This document shows positions 26,401 through 37,396 of a DNA stretch of 64,000 nucleotides, piece after piece; the stretch's first letter is position 1, and each line of letters starts with the position of its first letter. The notes below the pieces were generated by a model. The model was not told the DNA's origin and made no database searches. It saw only the letters and a program-made list of their open reading frames with translations. The position numbers and the translations under genes were made by a program. The DNA is from Haemonchus contortus (taxonomy: Eukaryota > Nematoda > Chromadorea > Rhabditida > Trichostrongylidae): assembly GCA_000469685.2 (NCBI GenBank), contig LS997566.1, positions 46,580,373-46,644,372 of the forward strand. Direction: 5' to 3'.

Positions 26401-29400
26401 CCGCGCCGGAAAGGCGGCAATTTCGCGCAGCAAATATCAAGAGAGACCTAGTCCGCCCAAATTAGCCAAATGACTTGAAGATTACATTCCAAAGCCACTC
26501 GTAGGAAAAAAAGAGCCAGGGATATCATCGTCATCACAAAAAATGTAAAAAGTTAATTGAAAATCCAGGCTGAACGTGCCTCAAACGGATAAATATATGT
26601 ATAAGGACCAAAAAATAAGAATGAGAGTATTGATAAGTGAAAAAATAGATGGGAAAAGAAAAAGCAAAAGGGTGATGAAGGATATTAGAAGCAGGGTACA
26701 AATTCCTCCCTAATCCCTAGGTAGACTGAGTTATAAAACCAATTTTCTTTACATATAAACGATATTTATTTATACCCGATATTTACCTTTGTAAACAGCA
26801 AAATAAAAATGCAACGAGAAAGGGTTGATGTAAAGCTCCAGCCTAGCCATAACAAGTGAACTAGCCCCGTTTCTCGACCTGTATGGGTTACATTTGCCAC
26901 AGGCTTCAAGTTGGAAGTCAGGTCACTCGGAGCCCACCCCTGCATGAATGTTTGATTAGGCAGTTTGAAAGGTGGTCCACAAGTCTTCTCAATTAAATTC
27001 AAGGTGGGTATTTTCGATATTTCGGATTTCCAAACTTTTGAAAAAAAGAAATTTGCTCGAGTAGTTTCTTCCAAAACTTTTATCTGAATTTGGTACAGTC
27101 AGAAAAAAGATAAAATCTCTACCGGCCAATGCAAAAGGGCCAGGTTATACCATTTGCTCTACTTTTTCCACCCCTTCCTTGGGGTTAAAAGATGAAATGG
27201 TTTAATCAGCGAATATCACCAAATCAATTCCTCATCGGTCTGCAATCACTAGAATTGTCATACCACTTTCGCGACACATCGCTTTGATAAACCATGATAG
27301 AAGGGAACTTGGGAACTTGGTAAATGAGAATAGAAGTGTCGGAAGCATGCATGATCGCCTGGGATTCAATTGGTATCCGCACTCTTGGCCAGAAACTAGC
27401 TGAGTAACCATTTTGGCCGCATACCCGTTGTTTTTCAAGAGACATAATGGAATACGACACTCAGGCTATTTTCTCCTTTACTTCAGAGAGCAAATAGCGT
27501 ACTCACAGCTTTGAGATACCGCATTAGTGTTTCCATTGATAGTGAACCCGAGCTAAAGCTTATCTTGAGCCACTCCATAAGACGAAGTGACATCAGCGTA
27601 GCCTAGGGCACTGAGCTGAGTGACGTTTGTTGCGAGAGACACTTAAGGTGACACAGGCATTCCCTAAATATAGGCACACCCTGCCGACGGAAACCCGAAA
27701 GGATCACTTTGGGACTATAAAAAATGCTACATAATTGGATTCATATGTAGTACGAGATAGCATATATCAAGCATTAACTACTCGATATAGGTCAAAATAT
27801 CGATCAAATAAATAAATAAGCAACCCAGTAACCAAGACTCGCCCGCAATGCAGAGTATAACGAAAGGTCCCAGGTGTACTCGGAGGATTTGGTGATCAGA
27901 CTGGTGAGGGCCATAATATTTTTACGTGATATACCTGATGCATGAAGTAAATAATAAATAAAGAAATACTCAATAGGACCAAGAGCTGCTTAACGAAGGC
28001 GATTTTTTGCCTCCAACTATATCATCTGATGAGTATGGATCGGGTCTGTTTCAAAAAAGTGTGGAAATCTAAGCGTTTGTAAAAAAAAATCTAAGCGTTC
28101 CTAATGCAGTCGAGGAAAAGATTTTTTTCTTCTGCAAGAAGGTGATATTAAAGATGAATCAAGTGGTTTAGGATTAGATTAAGTTGACGAGTGCAAGTAA
28201 TTATGAGAAAAAGGACGTAAACAACTTCTGCAAAGGCCTCCTTTACCACAGCTATCGCCACCTCGAACTCCACAGTGACACCACCGTATTTGCTTCAGGT
28301 AAATCGACTTTCGACTTTGGAAAAGCCTTTCTTGACTGTTTTGACTCGCTTTCGGCAAGGTTATGGAGCATGGTGAGTACTACCACTTCAGTAAATACCT
28401 TTACCTATACTCTCCAGTGAGCCTAGCTGGCTATTACTTTCCCTAGTCTTGAGCGATAAAGCAGCGAAATATCAATCAAGGTGGGGCCATTGGGATTAAC
28501 CTTTTTCTTGTCGGATAGATGCAGAAGGAATCAACCAACAGTGCTTAAAATTGACAGTTTGCTGAAATCGGGTACATAGGATTTATCATTTGATTATTTT
28601 ATCCTTGTTATGTTTGTAAAAGCTACAAAAAGCAATCTTGGCAACAGAATTTTGAACAAAATTTCTCATACGAATAGATACGACGGGGTGATCTGACGGT
28701 CTGATTTGATGTTTATACTCGAAAAAAACTGAAAAAAATAGTTCATGTTTGAATCCTAAGACGTTGTGGTTCAGTGATGAACCGATCCATTAGTTAGCGC
28801 TTTCAACTACCGTACAAGTCTAGAACCGACCTTTAGAGATGAAGGGAGCTGCACTTATTCATTCGTTCATGATGTCTACAAAATTGAACACTCTGAACTT
28901 ATGAAAAATAAAAAAACTTGCAGTGAAACCATTTGAACAATTCCAATAGGAGTGAGAAAGAGTAAGTATGGGTATTTGTCATGGCAGGAGTGTGGGAGGA
29001 AAAAGTCTGAGTCTGAGTCATCAAATAAAATTCCGAAAGAAGCCAGTCATTCGGTCGTTCCACTGGGGTTGCACAGCAACAAAATGAAAAGGTGCCGGTT
29101 CAAAACCACCGCCAGTTGCTATGCAATCACTGGAACGTGGCGATGTTAGGTCTGGAAATCCATAAAAGAGAAAAAAAGGAACGAACGGTGTCACTGGGAC
29201 TGTGGAAAACAGTGTAAAGCGAACAAGTTTTGATAGCAAAGAGCATTTTCAATTTCGCTGACAAAATGACGTCGGCCTACTACTAAAAGCCATATCGAAT
29301 AACGGAAATCACACGGGAGAGAGTGAGTCGGGCAGAGTTGAACACGAGAGAGGGATGAAAAAGACACCCTCCCAAGTCTCTTCACTCTGGGAGAAAGGGA

Positions 29401-31559
29401 AACACATTAAACGTCACCTAAGCAAACAATATGTAGGAATTGAGACCCAACACTTAGTGACTATTCCAAAAGAAGTTTTGCTCACGTGTCCCATGAAGAA
29501 GCATCCAAATGGAGGCTGCGAAGGTGAGGAGCTGGTCTAAACACTTTCATTTCCCTTGGGTTCCATGAATTTTTTTTACGGGAGTAAATCTGTCCTAATA
29601 AATCTAACTGATCGAAAGACCGGAGCCTTATATCTCTCCGGGTTTATCAAAAACTTCAAAGATTCTTCGGTTGTTCCTTTTGTGATTCTCGGTTTAAAAC
29701 GAGGCTAACAAGTTGCCAAAACTGGCTAAAATATAATACATAATTTAAAAATATAAATAAATAATTTAAGCAAAAAATCTACAGCGGTCGAATGTAGAAG
29801 AATGGAAGATGAGTGAACAGCAGGGAACGATTCCACTGACTTGCCCATTTTCACTTACTTCCCATCTAGTTACGAAGATAGGGAAAGAAGAATGTGACCC
29901 TTTGTAGTCGTATGTATAGGGAATCGGCACCTCGGATTTCCTCCGAGTGCCGTCCACAAGGGTTCTCAAAGAATGAAGACGTTACTCCGAGCCTAGAAAA
30001 ATTGAGAAAACACTAAAGCAGAATCTATTTTACCTTAAGACCCGAGGATTTGTAGAAAATATTTGTCAACTAATCAAGTGCTATCAGCAACATCAGCGAC
30101 AATATGAAAGTGATTGTATATATGTACTCAAATTTCGACAAATCACTTCTAAATGCATGAAAATGAGTAAATACATGAGTATTTTAGGTAAAAAGCGGAG
30201 ACAATATAATGGAACGGCAAGGGGAATGAAAAGAGGAAATAAGGGCGAATTCAGGATTGTACAAAGACTTGGTATTTGAGTCAAATGCAGCCCTAGCAAA
30301 CGGACTTGGAGCTCCAAGAGTCGTACACATTAACTATTACACTTAGTAGTTACAATTATAGCTTATTACGTCAGCATAAAATAAAAAAAGTAAAAACAAT
30401 GAAGGCATGACAGTAAAAAAACAACCATAAGCCAAGGTTTACGGCGGACATAAGTATACCGTAATCCATGGCTATCGTATGTATATGTATACGAGGTTCA
30501 AGATTGAACTGTAGTTCGCTGAAGTATCATAAGTGTCAATAAATTTTTATTTGATTTCAGAAATGCATAGTCAGCTTATTACCAGTAATATTTATTGCTT
30601 TTAGAGATTCCATCCGGACGGACGTTAAAAGTAGCAGTGAAACCACTCGATCAGTTTCGTGAGAATAAGACATTTTGATTATAAACATTTATCAACATTT
30701 AATGGTCTTTGAGAAAAACGAAATTTCGCAGAAAATTCTCCATAATTCTTCAAAATTCGTCGTTCCACTGGGGTTGATCAGTGAAATAGCGAATCGAGCC
30801 ATTCCTTTTTTTCCATTCAAAATGCTCCTAACCTGATCCAAAATGAAAGTTTTGAAAGTAAACTGTTTGCGGCATGCATAAAACTCTTATCCTTTTTTGG
30901 TCCATGGGTTGAATTCAAAAGAAAAATTCTTGAAAAAGGAGTGAAAGGTGACTATGTGCCCTCTGACTATCAGAAGAGTAAAGTTCCGACGACTCACTAG
31001 ATAAAACACACTTCACAATGAAATGGTTTCTGAGACTTCTACGGAGGATGAACCTATGGTCCTCAAGGATAGCAAAAGGGACACTGTCGCGTAGAAAAAT
31101 GTCCTGGCTAGTGCATAATAAGAGACTCAAATCGACTCGACTGACGTATACGCCCAAACGCGGACGAGTTCTCACGGTGTTGTTGTAGACTGCAGGGAGT
31201 GTACCATTCGCACCAGGACGCACATTTTGCACACAAGCAGCTTACTGTAGCCATCTGTATACAGTCGCACGCGAATTTCGGCAGCTCGTTTAACTACCCA
31301 TTCCATGCAACTTTTTTGGTCACAATCTCGTCCAATCCCTAATTTTGCAACTTTTTCGAAGCCTCATATTTCTCTAAATACGCCCATTTCTGCGCTTTAT
31401 TTTCCTATTTTGTACTATTCTGGACTATTCCGTCCATTATTCGTCTCTAATTAGATACCACAAACTAGCATTTTGCCTTTTTTGCATTTTGCAAGTGTGC
31501 ATTCAAGTGTTCTATTCCTAAAAGTTATGTAAACGCGATATGGAATTTGTTGACGCAAT
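20498..31559. other. Long stretch with no identified gene
   Basis: Eleven kilobases of AT-rich sequence. The longest chance frames are 22,209-22,580 (minus, 123 codons, unrecognised) and 25,340-25,669 (minus, within the purine tract). A 73-codon charged plus-strand frame at 24,285-24,506 is also unrecognised. A nine-G run lies near 23,263. I find no homology-grade signal. Confidence 0.5.
25376..25622 (+). repeat. Purine-biased tract
   Basis: About 250 bp in which the plus strand is strongly purine-rich (GGGAGGGG, GAAGAAGAAAG, GTGGGGGAGTGAGAAGG). Such strand asymmetry can form triplex or unusual DNA structure. It also removes stop codons from the complementary strand, which explains two long overlapping minus-strand frames. 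Confidence 0.7.
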
Positions 31560-31579
31560 CTTTTCCCAGATCAATACTT

Positions 31580-31803
31580 TGGACCGATACACATGTAAAT
31601 TCTTGGAATGAGTCAAGGATAAGGTATGCGACCACGAGGAACCCCTAAGAGGAGATGGCGGGACGTGATCAGAAGGACCTCCCCGAAGCCAAGGTGAAGG
31701 CAGCAGATGCCGTAGATAGAATGAAACAGAGACGGCTGGCAAGAACAGCGGATCCTGCGACGACGCGGAATTAACGCTAGGGAGAAGAAGAAGAAGAAGA
31801 AGT
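31580..31803 (+). pseudogene. RTE-like retrotransposon 3' end with (GAA)n tail
   Basis: RPRGTPKRRWRDVI followed, after a one-base shift near 31,662, by KDLPEAKVKAADAVDRMKQ and RRLARTADPATTRN to TAA at about 31,773. This is the conserved C-terminal tail of non-LTR (RTE-type) reverse-transcriptase ORFs. The 3' end is a short run of GAA units (about 31,786-31,803), the usual simple-repeat tail of RTE elements. Only the tail remains; with a single frameshift it is the best-preserved fragment here. The 5' boundary is a guess. Confidence 0.85.
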
Positions 31804-32382
31804 CAAGGGTAAAAAAATGACTGCTCTTTTTGAATCTTACATGTAGCGTGAGGGATTGAAACTAATTAGAGCATAATTGCTAGAAGAGGCGTCAACAATC
31901 CACTAAAGCAGGTCCCACAGAGTAGGTGGAAAAAGAGATCGAAGAAAAGTGGTAACGTACGGTGAAAATAAATGCAACTGAAAAACGACAAAGTACGAGT
32001 TTGCTCAAAATAAAAGGCATTTTAAGGAAAGATACTGAGCAGTGGCCTGATAAAATGTGAGCAATTATTTCTCTATTGAAATTTTTGGATGCACCCATGA
32101 GGAGACCAGGAACTAACCCAGTGATCGGGTGATCGGGGGAATATAGCACGTTGTGGAGGGCTTCCGGCAACATTCCGATGTCGCAGCCAAAAATATGAAC
32201 AGAAAAAGCTGGCAACTAGAATAATGAAGGCAGAGAATAGAGCAAAAAGAGTATTTAGCAGGGATGATTAAATATTTTATATCTTTTGACTTGAACTTTT
32301 GCCTATATCCTATTATTTTATTTGCTTATATTATTTTTTATTTTTTTGTTGTTTCAAAATATTCTATATTCGATTCTATTCC
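31804..32382. other. No identified gene
   Basis: AT-rich, ending in a T-rich stretch that leads up to the acceptor-like TCTATTCCAG at 32,382. Confidence 0.5.
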
Positions 32383-32662
32383 AGAAATTTTTGAACATGA
32401 TGTGAGAAAAAGAACTGCAACGACTGGAGAAGGTGTTCTGAATGAATTAGTGAACCCGAACCTGGAGAAAGACATTGTAAGATGGCTCTTTTCCAAAATG
32501 AGGGAAGGCAAAGGGGATGACACGAAGAAGCGACTTCCAGTTGGCTCCAGCATCATCCAATATGGATTAAAAAACATAGACATCTGTCAACGGGCAGCCC
32601 ATTCATTAAAGACTGCTACTGCCGGTTGCAATTCCGTCGTTCGGCCTCAATGGGAGGCATGA
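32383..32662 (+). CDS. Possible exon or relic, unrecognised protein
   Basis: After TCTATTCCAG the plus strand stays open for about 93 codons to TGA near 32,660 with charged, protein-like composition (KRTATTGEGVLNELVNPNLE; KMREGKGDDTKKRLPVGS). A donor-like GTAAGA lies at about 32,476. No family is recognised, no partner exons were found, and chance is possible. Confidence 0.2.
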
Positions 32663-32947
32663 GGCTTTGGCTTTTACTGCTTGGCAAATGGACATTACAT
32701 AATTATCCATACTATATATAAACCGCAAATGTCCGTTTGTACGTTTGTACGTTTGTCTGTTTGTCTGTAACACTACCTTATATGGTGCCGTTTGGAAATC
32801 AACTGGAACAGCTCAGACAGGTTACAACAAGTGGGGAATGAGCCGGACTCCTTGGGCACACGTGACTTGAACTAGCTCCGCCTACCAGGGGCGGAGTGTC
32901 CCGCTAGGGGCGGGGCGTCACCGAATTCTGTAACTCCTGTTCTCCTG

Positions 32948-33884
32948 GACCTGGAGCGTTCAAATTTGGTAGAGATGTAGGCGGCAGAAAGAGAAAACTG
33001 ATGGTAGATGACAGTTGTAGACTCCGCCTACTGGGGCGGGGCTTCCTCAAAATATTAAATTTCGACCTGGAGCGTTCAAATTTGGTAGTGATGTAGGCGG
33101 CAGAAAGAGAAAACTGATGGTAGACGACAGGTGTAGACTCCGCCCACTGGGGGTGGGGCTTCCTCAAAAATGTCGAATTTGACCTGGAGCGTTCAAATTC
33201 GGTAGAGGTGTAGGCGGCAGAAAGAGAAAACTGATGGTAGATGACAGGTGTAGACTCCGCCTACTGGGGGCGGGGCTTCCTCAAAATATTAAATTTCGAC
33301 CTGGAGCGTTCAAATTTGGTAGTGATGTAGGCGGCAGAAAGAGAAAACTGATGGTAGACGACAGGTGTAGACTCCGCCCACTGGGGGCGGGGCCTCCTCA
33401 AAAATATTAAATTTGGACCTGGAGCGTTCAAATTTGGTAGAGGTGTAGGCGGCAGAAAGGGAAAACTGATGATAGATGACAGGTGTAGACTCCGCCCACT
33501 GGGGGTGGGGCTTCCTCAAAAATGTCGAATTTGACCTGGAGCGTTCAAATTCGGTAGAGGTGTAGGCGGCAGAAAGAGAAAACTGATGGTAGATGACAGG
33601 TGTAGACTCCGCCTACTGGGGGCGGGGCTTCCTCAAAATATTAAATTTCGACCTGGAGCGTTCAAATTTGGTAGTGATGTAGGCGGCAGAAAGGGAAAAC
33701 TGATGGTAGATGACAGGTGTAGACTCCGCCCACTAGGGGTGGGGCTTCCTCAAAAATGTCGAATTTGACCTGGAGCGTTCAAATTTGGTAGAGGTGTAGG
33801 CGGCAGAAAGGGAAAACTGATGGTAGATGACAGGTGTAGACTCCGCCCACTGGGGGCGGGGTTGGCGCAAAATTTGCTTTCATC
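32948..33884. repeat. 117-bp minisatellite, eight full units
   Basis: Units begin GACCTGGAGCGTTCAAAT at 32,948, 33,064, 33,181, 33,298, 33,416, 33,533, 33,650 and 33,767, spacing 116-118 bp, with a decayed ninth start at 33,885. Each unit carries GTAGGCGGCAGAAAG, AAAACTGATG and a G-rich ACTGGGGGCGGGGCTTCCTC block. Two junction variants occur, ending in TATTAAATTTCGAC (or ..TTGGAC) and ATGTCGAATTTGAC, in the order A-B-A-A-B-A-B, suggesting two- and three-unit amplification steps. Because 117 is a multiple of three, frames pass through units, but indels of one base break them. Confidence 0.95.
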
Positions 33885-33970
33885 GACTTAGAGCGTTCAA
33901 AATGGAAGTGATAGATGGTAGAATGTACTCTCTGTAGTGGGAGGCACTAGACTCTGCCTACGCGCGCAAC

Positions 33971-34270
33971 ACTTTTCCTGACAGCAACCTGAACCGCTGC
34001 GAAGTTTTAGGATACGCCACTGACTCCACTCCTTCTTTTGATGGTACTAGCGTTGGAAAGTGTACTGCTGCCAGAATAAATAAAAATTGGGTGTTGATGA
34101 AAATACCATTAATTATCGGCAGTTTTCTCGACAGCAACCTGAACATGTGTGAAATATTTGGATACGCCACCTACTCGAATTTCCATTTGATTGCGCTAGC
34201 GTTGGAAAGTCTACAGCTGTCAAAATACCTACAAATCGGGTTGATGAAAATACTACACTACAAGTATGGA
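33971..34270. repeat. Diverged 150-bp tandem dimer
   Basis: Two adjacent units with shared landmarks: GACAGCAACCTGAAC at 33,980 and 34,130, GGATACGCCAC, GCTAGCGTTGGAAAGT-like blocks and TTGATGAAAATAC. Similarity is clearly lower than in the neighbouring minisatellite, so it is older. Confidence 0.75.
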
Positions 34271-35140
34271 TGAATGCAAGTGGAAATGAGTTTTCATTAC
34301 ATCTTTAGTGTAGTACAGGTATTTCAACAATGATGAGAGAATAAACAAGGGAACTGAACTCGAGACCCTCTCTTGGACTTCAGGATTGTCTAGGTTAGTA
34401 CATTGAGGTAATAACGAACGTTCATGGTAGTCAAGTGCAATCTTCCAGGAATAAGCACTTTCGGTAGACGGCTTATGACGTTATTAGTTGCGATGGGAGT
34501 AGAGTTCCCTCCCATTTTTTGGGAGAGAACGGTTACTGAGTTGCCAAGACCATTGCGCTTCAGGTTATTTTCAAGAAATTCATTCATGAGAAGCCATTAG
34601 ACGCGCGCGGTATCATGAGCAGCGCAGCTGCCTTTTTAAACAGATAAGTTGAAAAGTAAAATGAAGTCTACAATAGCCCTGGCCACACAGGTGCGTACCC
34701 GGTAAAGACGTGAAAATCCCTACAACTACCCAAAGGGGCTTTCCTTTCGAAGATAGTGTTCATGGCCACACACAGCCAAACTACACAGGGTTCCTTCGAT
34801 TACATGGACTGCAGAGATATTTGATTCGGATCTGTTCAAAGTGTATCGGAATACTTTTCATGGCCAGACACAGCTCCATTTCACATCCCAAAAAAAAAGA
34901 TGGCCGCTACAGAAGTTTCAGAAAAGAGGCTCAGATGATGAAGGTCTTTAATGAAAATTAAAAGCCCATGTGGCTCCGTCCCTCATGGCTAGACCCCCTA
35001 GCGCACGCAAGAGCGTGCTTAGCTGCCTGGTTCAAAATATACGAGAATTCATATCAGACAGGCAGTAACCGATGGAAAAGGGGAAAATAAAGTGATTCAC
35101 TCATCCTAGAAAAGATATGAGTTTAGTAAAAATGGGAAAA
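34271..35140. other. No identified gene
   Basis: Contains loosely repeated CATGGCCACACACAG/CATGGCCAGACACAG words near 34,751 and 34,859. Otherwise nothing was recognised. Confidence 0.45.
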
Positions 35141-35299
35141 ATCCACTGGTATCCTATTTCATCGATTAAGATCATATTGTACTTCCCTGGCAACAAGCGC
35201 TCCCCCAGCAATTGGCATTTTTTGCAGCGCTTTTCGTCTAGCTCCTATGAAAGTACAATATGATCCCAGTCGATAAAATAAAATAGGGTAATAATGGAT
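35141..35299. mobile_element. 159-bp foldback element
   Basis: Left arm (35,141-35,184) and right arm (35,250-35,299) are inverted copies: ATCCAxTxxTAxCCTATTT outer blocks, ATCGA, and a perfect GATCATATTGTACTT inner block. The loop contains a further small palindrome, AAGCGCT/AGCGCTT. No coding capacity. MITE-like, single copy in this window. Confidence 0.7.
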
Positions 35300-37304
35300 A
35301 GAGAAGAATGGTTCCAACAATATGACTAAACGGCAATCAAACCAATTTCGAAGAAAATGAGCACAGAGTTCTTTTGTTCAAGGTCATTTATGAATTTCAT
35401 CTCCTTCAACTGGCCCGGCCCAGGCGATTTCCCGAACACCGGTGAGAGTAAAGCAAAATGTGTTTATAGGGAAAAGCATAAGGTGTCTATCAATTCACCA
35501 GCTCACCATTCCGTTTAAACACATCGTTAGACCGGGGCTCAGTTGTTATTCTCAATGCATAGTAAGGAAATGAGAAGAGTCATTACCTATAACGATGCCA
35601 TCAACGTTTAATTGGATTGGAAATCAAGCAACTTATGGTAAACAATAAACAACTCCAATGTAAAATATCCACGAATGTCGGTATTCGAGAAAGAACTGCA
35701 CGGTAGGCAGCGAACTCCTCAAGCATACCTGTGGGATTGGGAATGAGTGGAATGGCAGATTTTCTATTATCCGGATGTCTCAGAGCGACTGTATGCAGGC
35801 ACAGGGATAGGGGATCATGGTCAGGCCAAATCGAGGCCCAGAGATGAGTGATGGGACTGAGAACTCCCTTTTTAAACATCTTTTTTTTACAGAGCAGGCC
35901 TAAAGGACTGCTCGTTCGAGGGTTTATTTTTGTCTCAACAAAATGTCTATGTACACCCATTTTGGCGTGATGGATAGCCAGATTCTTCTTTTTACTGGTA
36001 AGACCCAATTTTCCGTCTACAGGCGATGATTTTATAGGAGAGACACCCACGAAAAGCCTTTTTTGCCGTAGATTGTATAACAAATTCCATCCTCATCGAA
36101 AAACTCCGCCCATCCCGATCAGAACGTGACGAACATTGCCTTAAAACAACTGGTAGTCTTCGGAATGTAATCATTTTGACATCGTATTGAGCGATAATGA
36201 CCTAGGCGATCATGGAACGATTTCCATGTTTTTCTGTCTAAGCATCTTGAATAATCTGGGAACACAAACATTTCTCGTGCACTAGCAAGAGGATAGCAAG
36301 AGGATCTGGTCGTTGAGCAGCTATGTAAAATCGTCAAAATAGCTTTTTTTTGTAAGCAGCAGAGATTGAATTAACGAAGGATCCTTTTCACGGTGGTACA
36401 GGTCGGTCCTGCCTGAGCAAACAGTCCACGTAAGTGTTTTACATGTATCTTGAGCACACTGTCCTACCTCCCACGACATACATCCTGTAGGAGCACTTCA
36501 ATTTAGGGCAATATTAATGAATAAAGTGAGGACGATGACTTTCCGGTATCTCTCCCTTCCGATTTCCTCATTTCAGACGACAATTTCTACGAAATATTCA
36601 TTCTGCTTCAGGGTTCCGGAGAATTCATCCACCGTGGAAAGCTATGAATCCATACCTAGCATACTCAACATACCTCAGTCCCTCTTAACCTCCAATAGGA
36701 TTTTCGAGTCAAGGGAAGCTTCAGGAGCAATTGTACCTTCTGTGGGTAGAAGTGTCGGGCAGAGTCACTTCGGGTGCTACCTGTCCTAGTGCTAGCGGCA
36801 TGTCATGCTGTTTGTGGAGCGACACATGATTTTTGGATCATTCGTCTAACAAAGGACTTATTTAATCAATCAATAAAACTTTAGCTTTCAAAAGGTAGGT
36901 CTGATGTAAGAATAAGTTCTCTCTGTGAAAACCCTTGTGCTACGACTAATATTAGCGCAGACGATCAGGGTTTATTTGATTCGAATCCTTTTTTTTGGAA
37001 AGTTTCGGAGTCAGAAGATTCCTTTCAAATTATAGAAAATGAAGGATTATCCAAGTTCAGAAAAGGCTGGAATTCCACTAAAATAAGTTTGTAGAAGCGA
37101 GATAGTCATGCTCAGGAGAAATTCAGAGAGACAGATTTTCTTGAGTGACGTGTTTCCATGTCACAGGGCTGGCTCAATTACACTCTATTCACAAAGGTTT
37201 TTAGCCCCTCCTTCCTCACAAGGAACGCAAGATGTAAATGTCAAATTAATTCTGTATCAATGGATATATTCAGCAAATTTGCCAAGGATCGATAAGCTTC
37301 GGGT
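35300..37304. other. No confident gene
   Basis: The longest uninterrupted frame of the window apart from the transposase lies here (35,601-36,083, minus strand, 160 codons). It has no recognisable motif, no splice or promoter support and biased composition. A decayed SINE-like word (CACGTAAGTGTTTTAC) is near 36,428. Confidence 0.45.
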
Positions 37305-37396
37305 AATTTATATATCGAAAAAGCGTTCACAGAAACCAGATGATCATGAGAATTTATATATCGAAAAAGCGTTCACAGAAACCAGATGATCATGAG
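37305..37396. repeat. Perfect 46-bp tandem duplication
   Basis: Two identical copies, 37,305-37,350 and 37,351-37,396, each beginning AATTTATATATCGAAAAAG and ending GATGATCATGAG. Either a very recent duplication or an assembly artefact. Confidence 0.97.

Larger units (their letters stand above)
32712..34270. mobile_element. Possible Helitron/helentron-like non-autonomous element
   Basis: The left edge carries ACTATATATAAACCGCAAAT followed by CGTTTGTA/CTGTTTGT units (32,733-32,768), a sequence style I associate with the 5' ends of some animal Helitron-related elements. The interior is a 117-bp minisatellite and then a diverged 150-bp dimer, and nothing is coding. Helentron-type elements often carry internal minisatellites. 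Ends, hairpin and insertion site could not be defined, so the class is tentative. Confidence 0.3.

Noticed and set aside
32904..33519. Repeated minus-strand protein frames (RKPHPQWAESTP...)
   Set aside because: Products of the 117-bp minisatellite; unit-length changes of one base break the frame and no start or splice support exists.
35601..36083. 160-codon minus-strand frame, the longest outside the transposase
   Set aside because: No recognisable motif, no splice or polyadenylation context, and frames of this size are expected by chance in 64 kb scanned on six frames.
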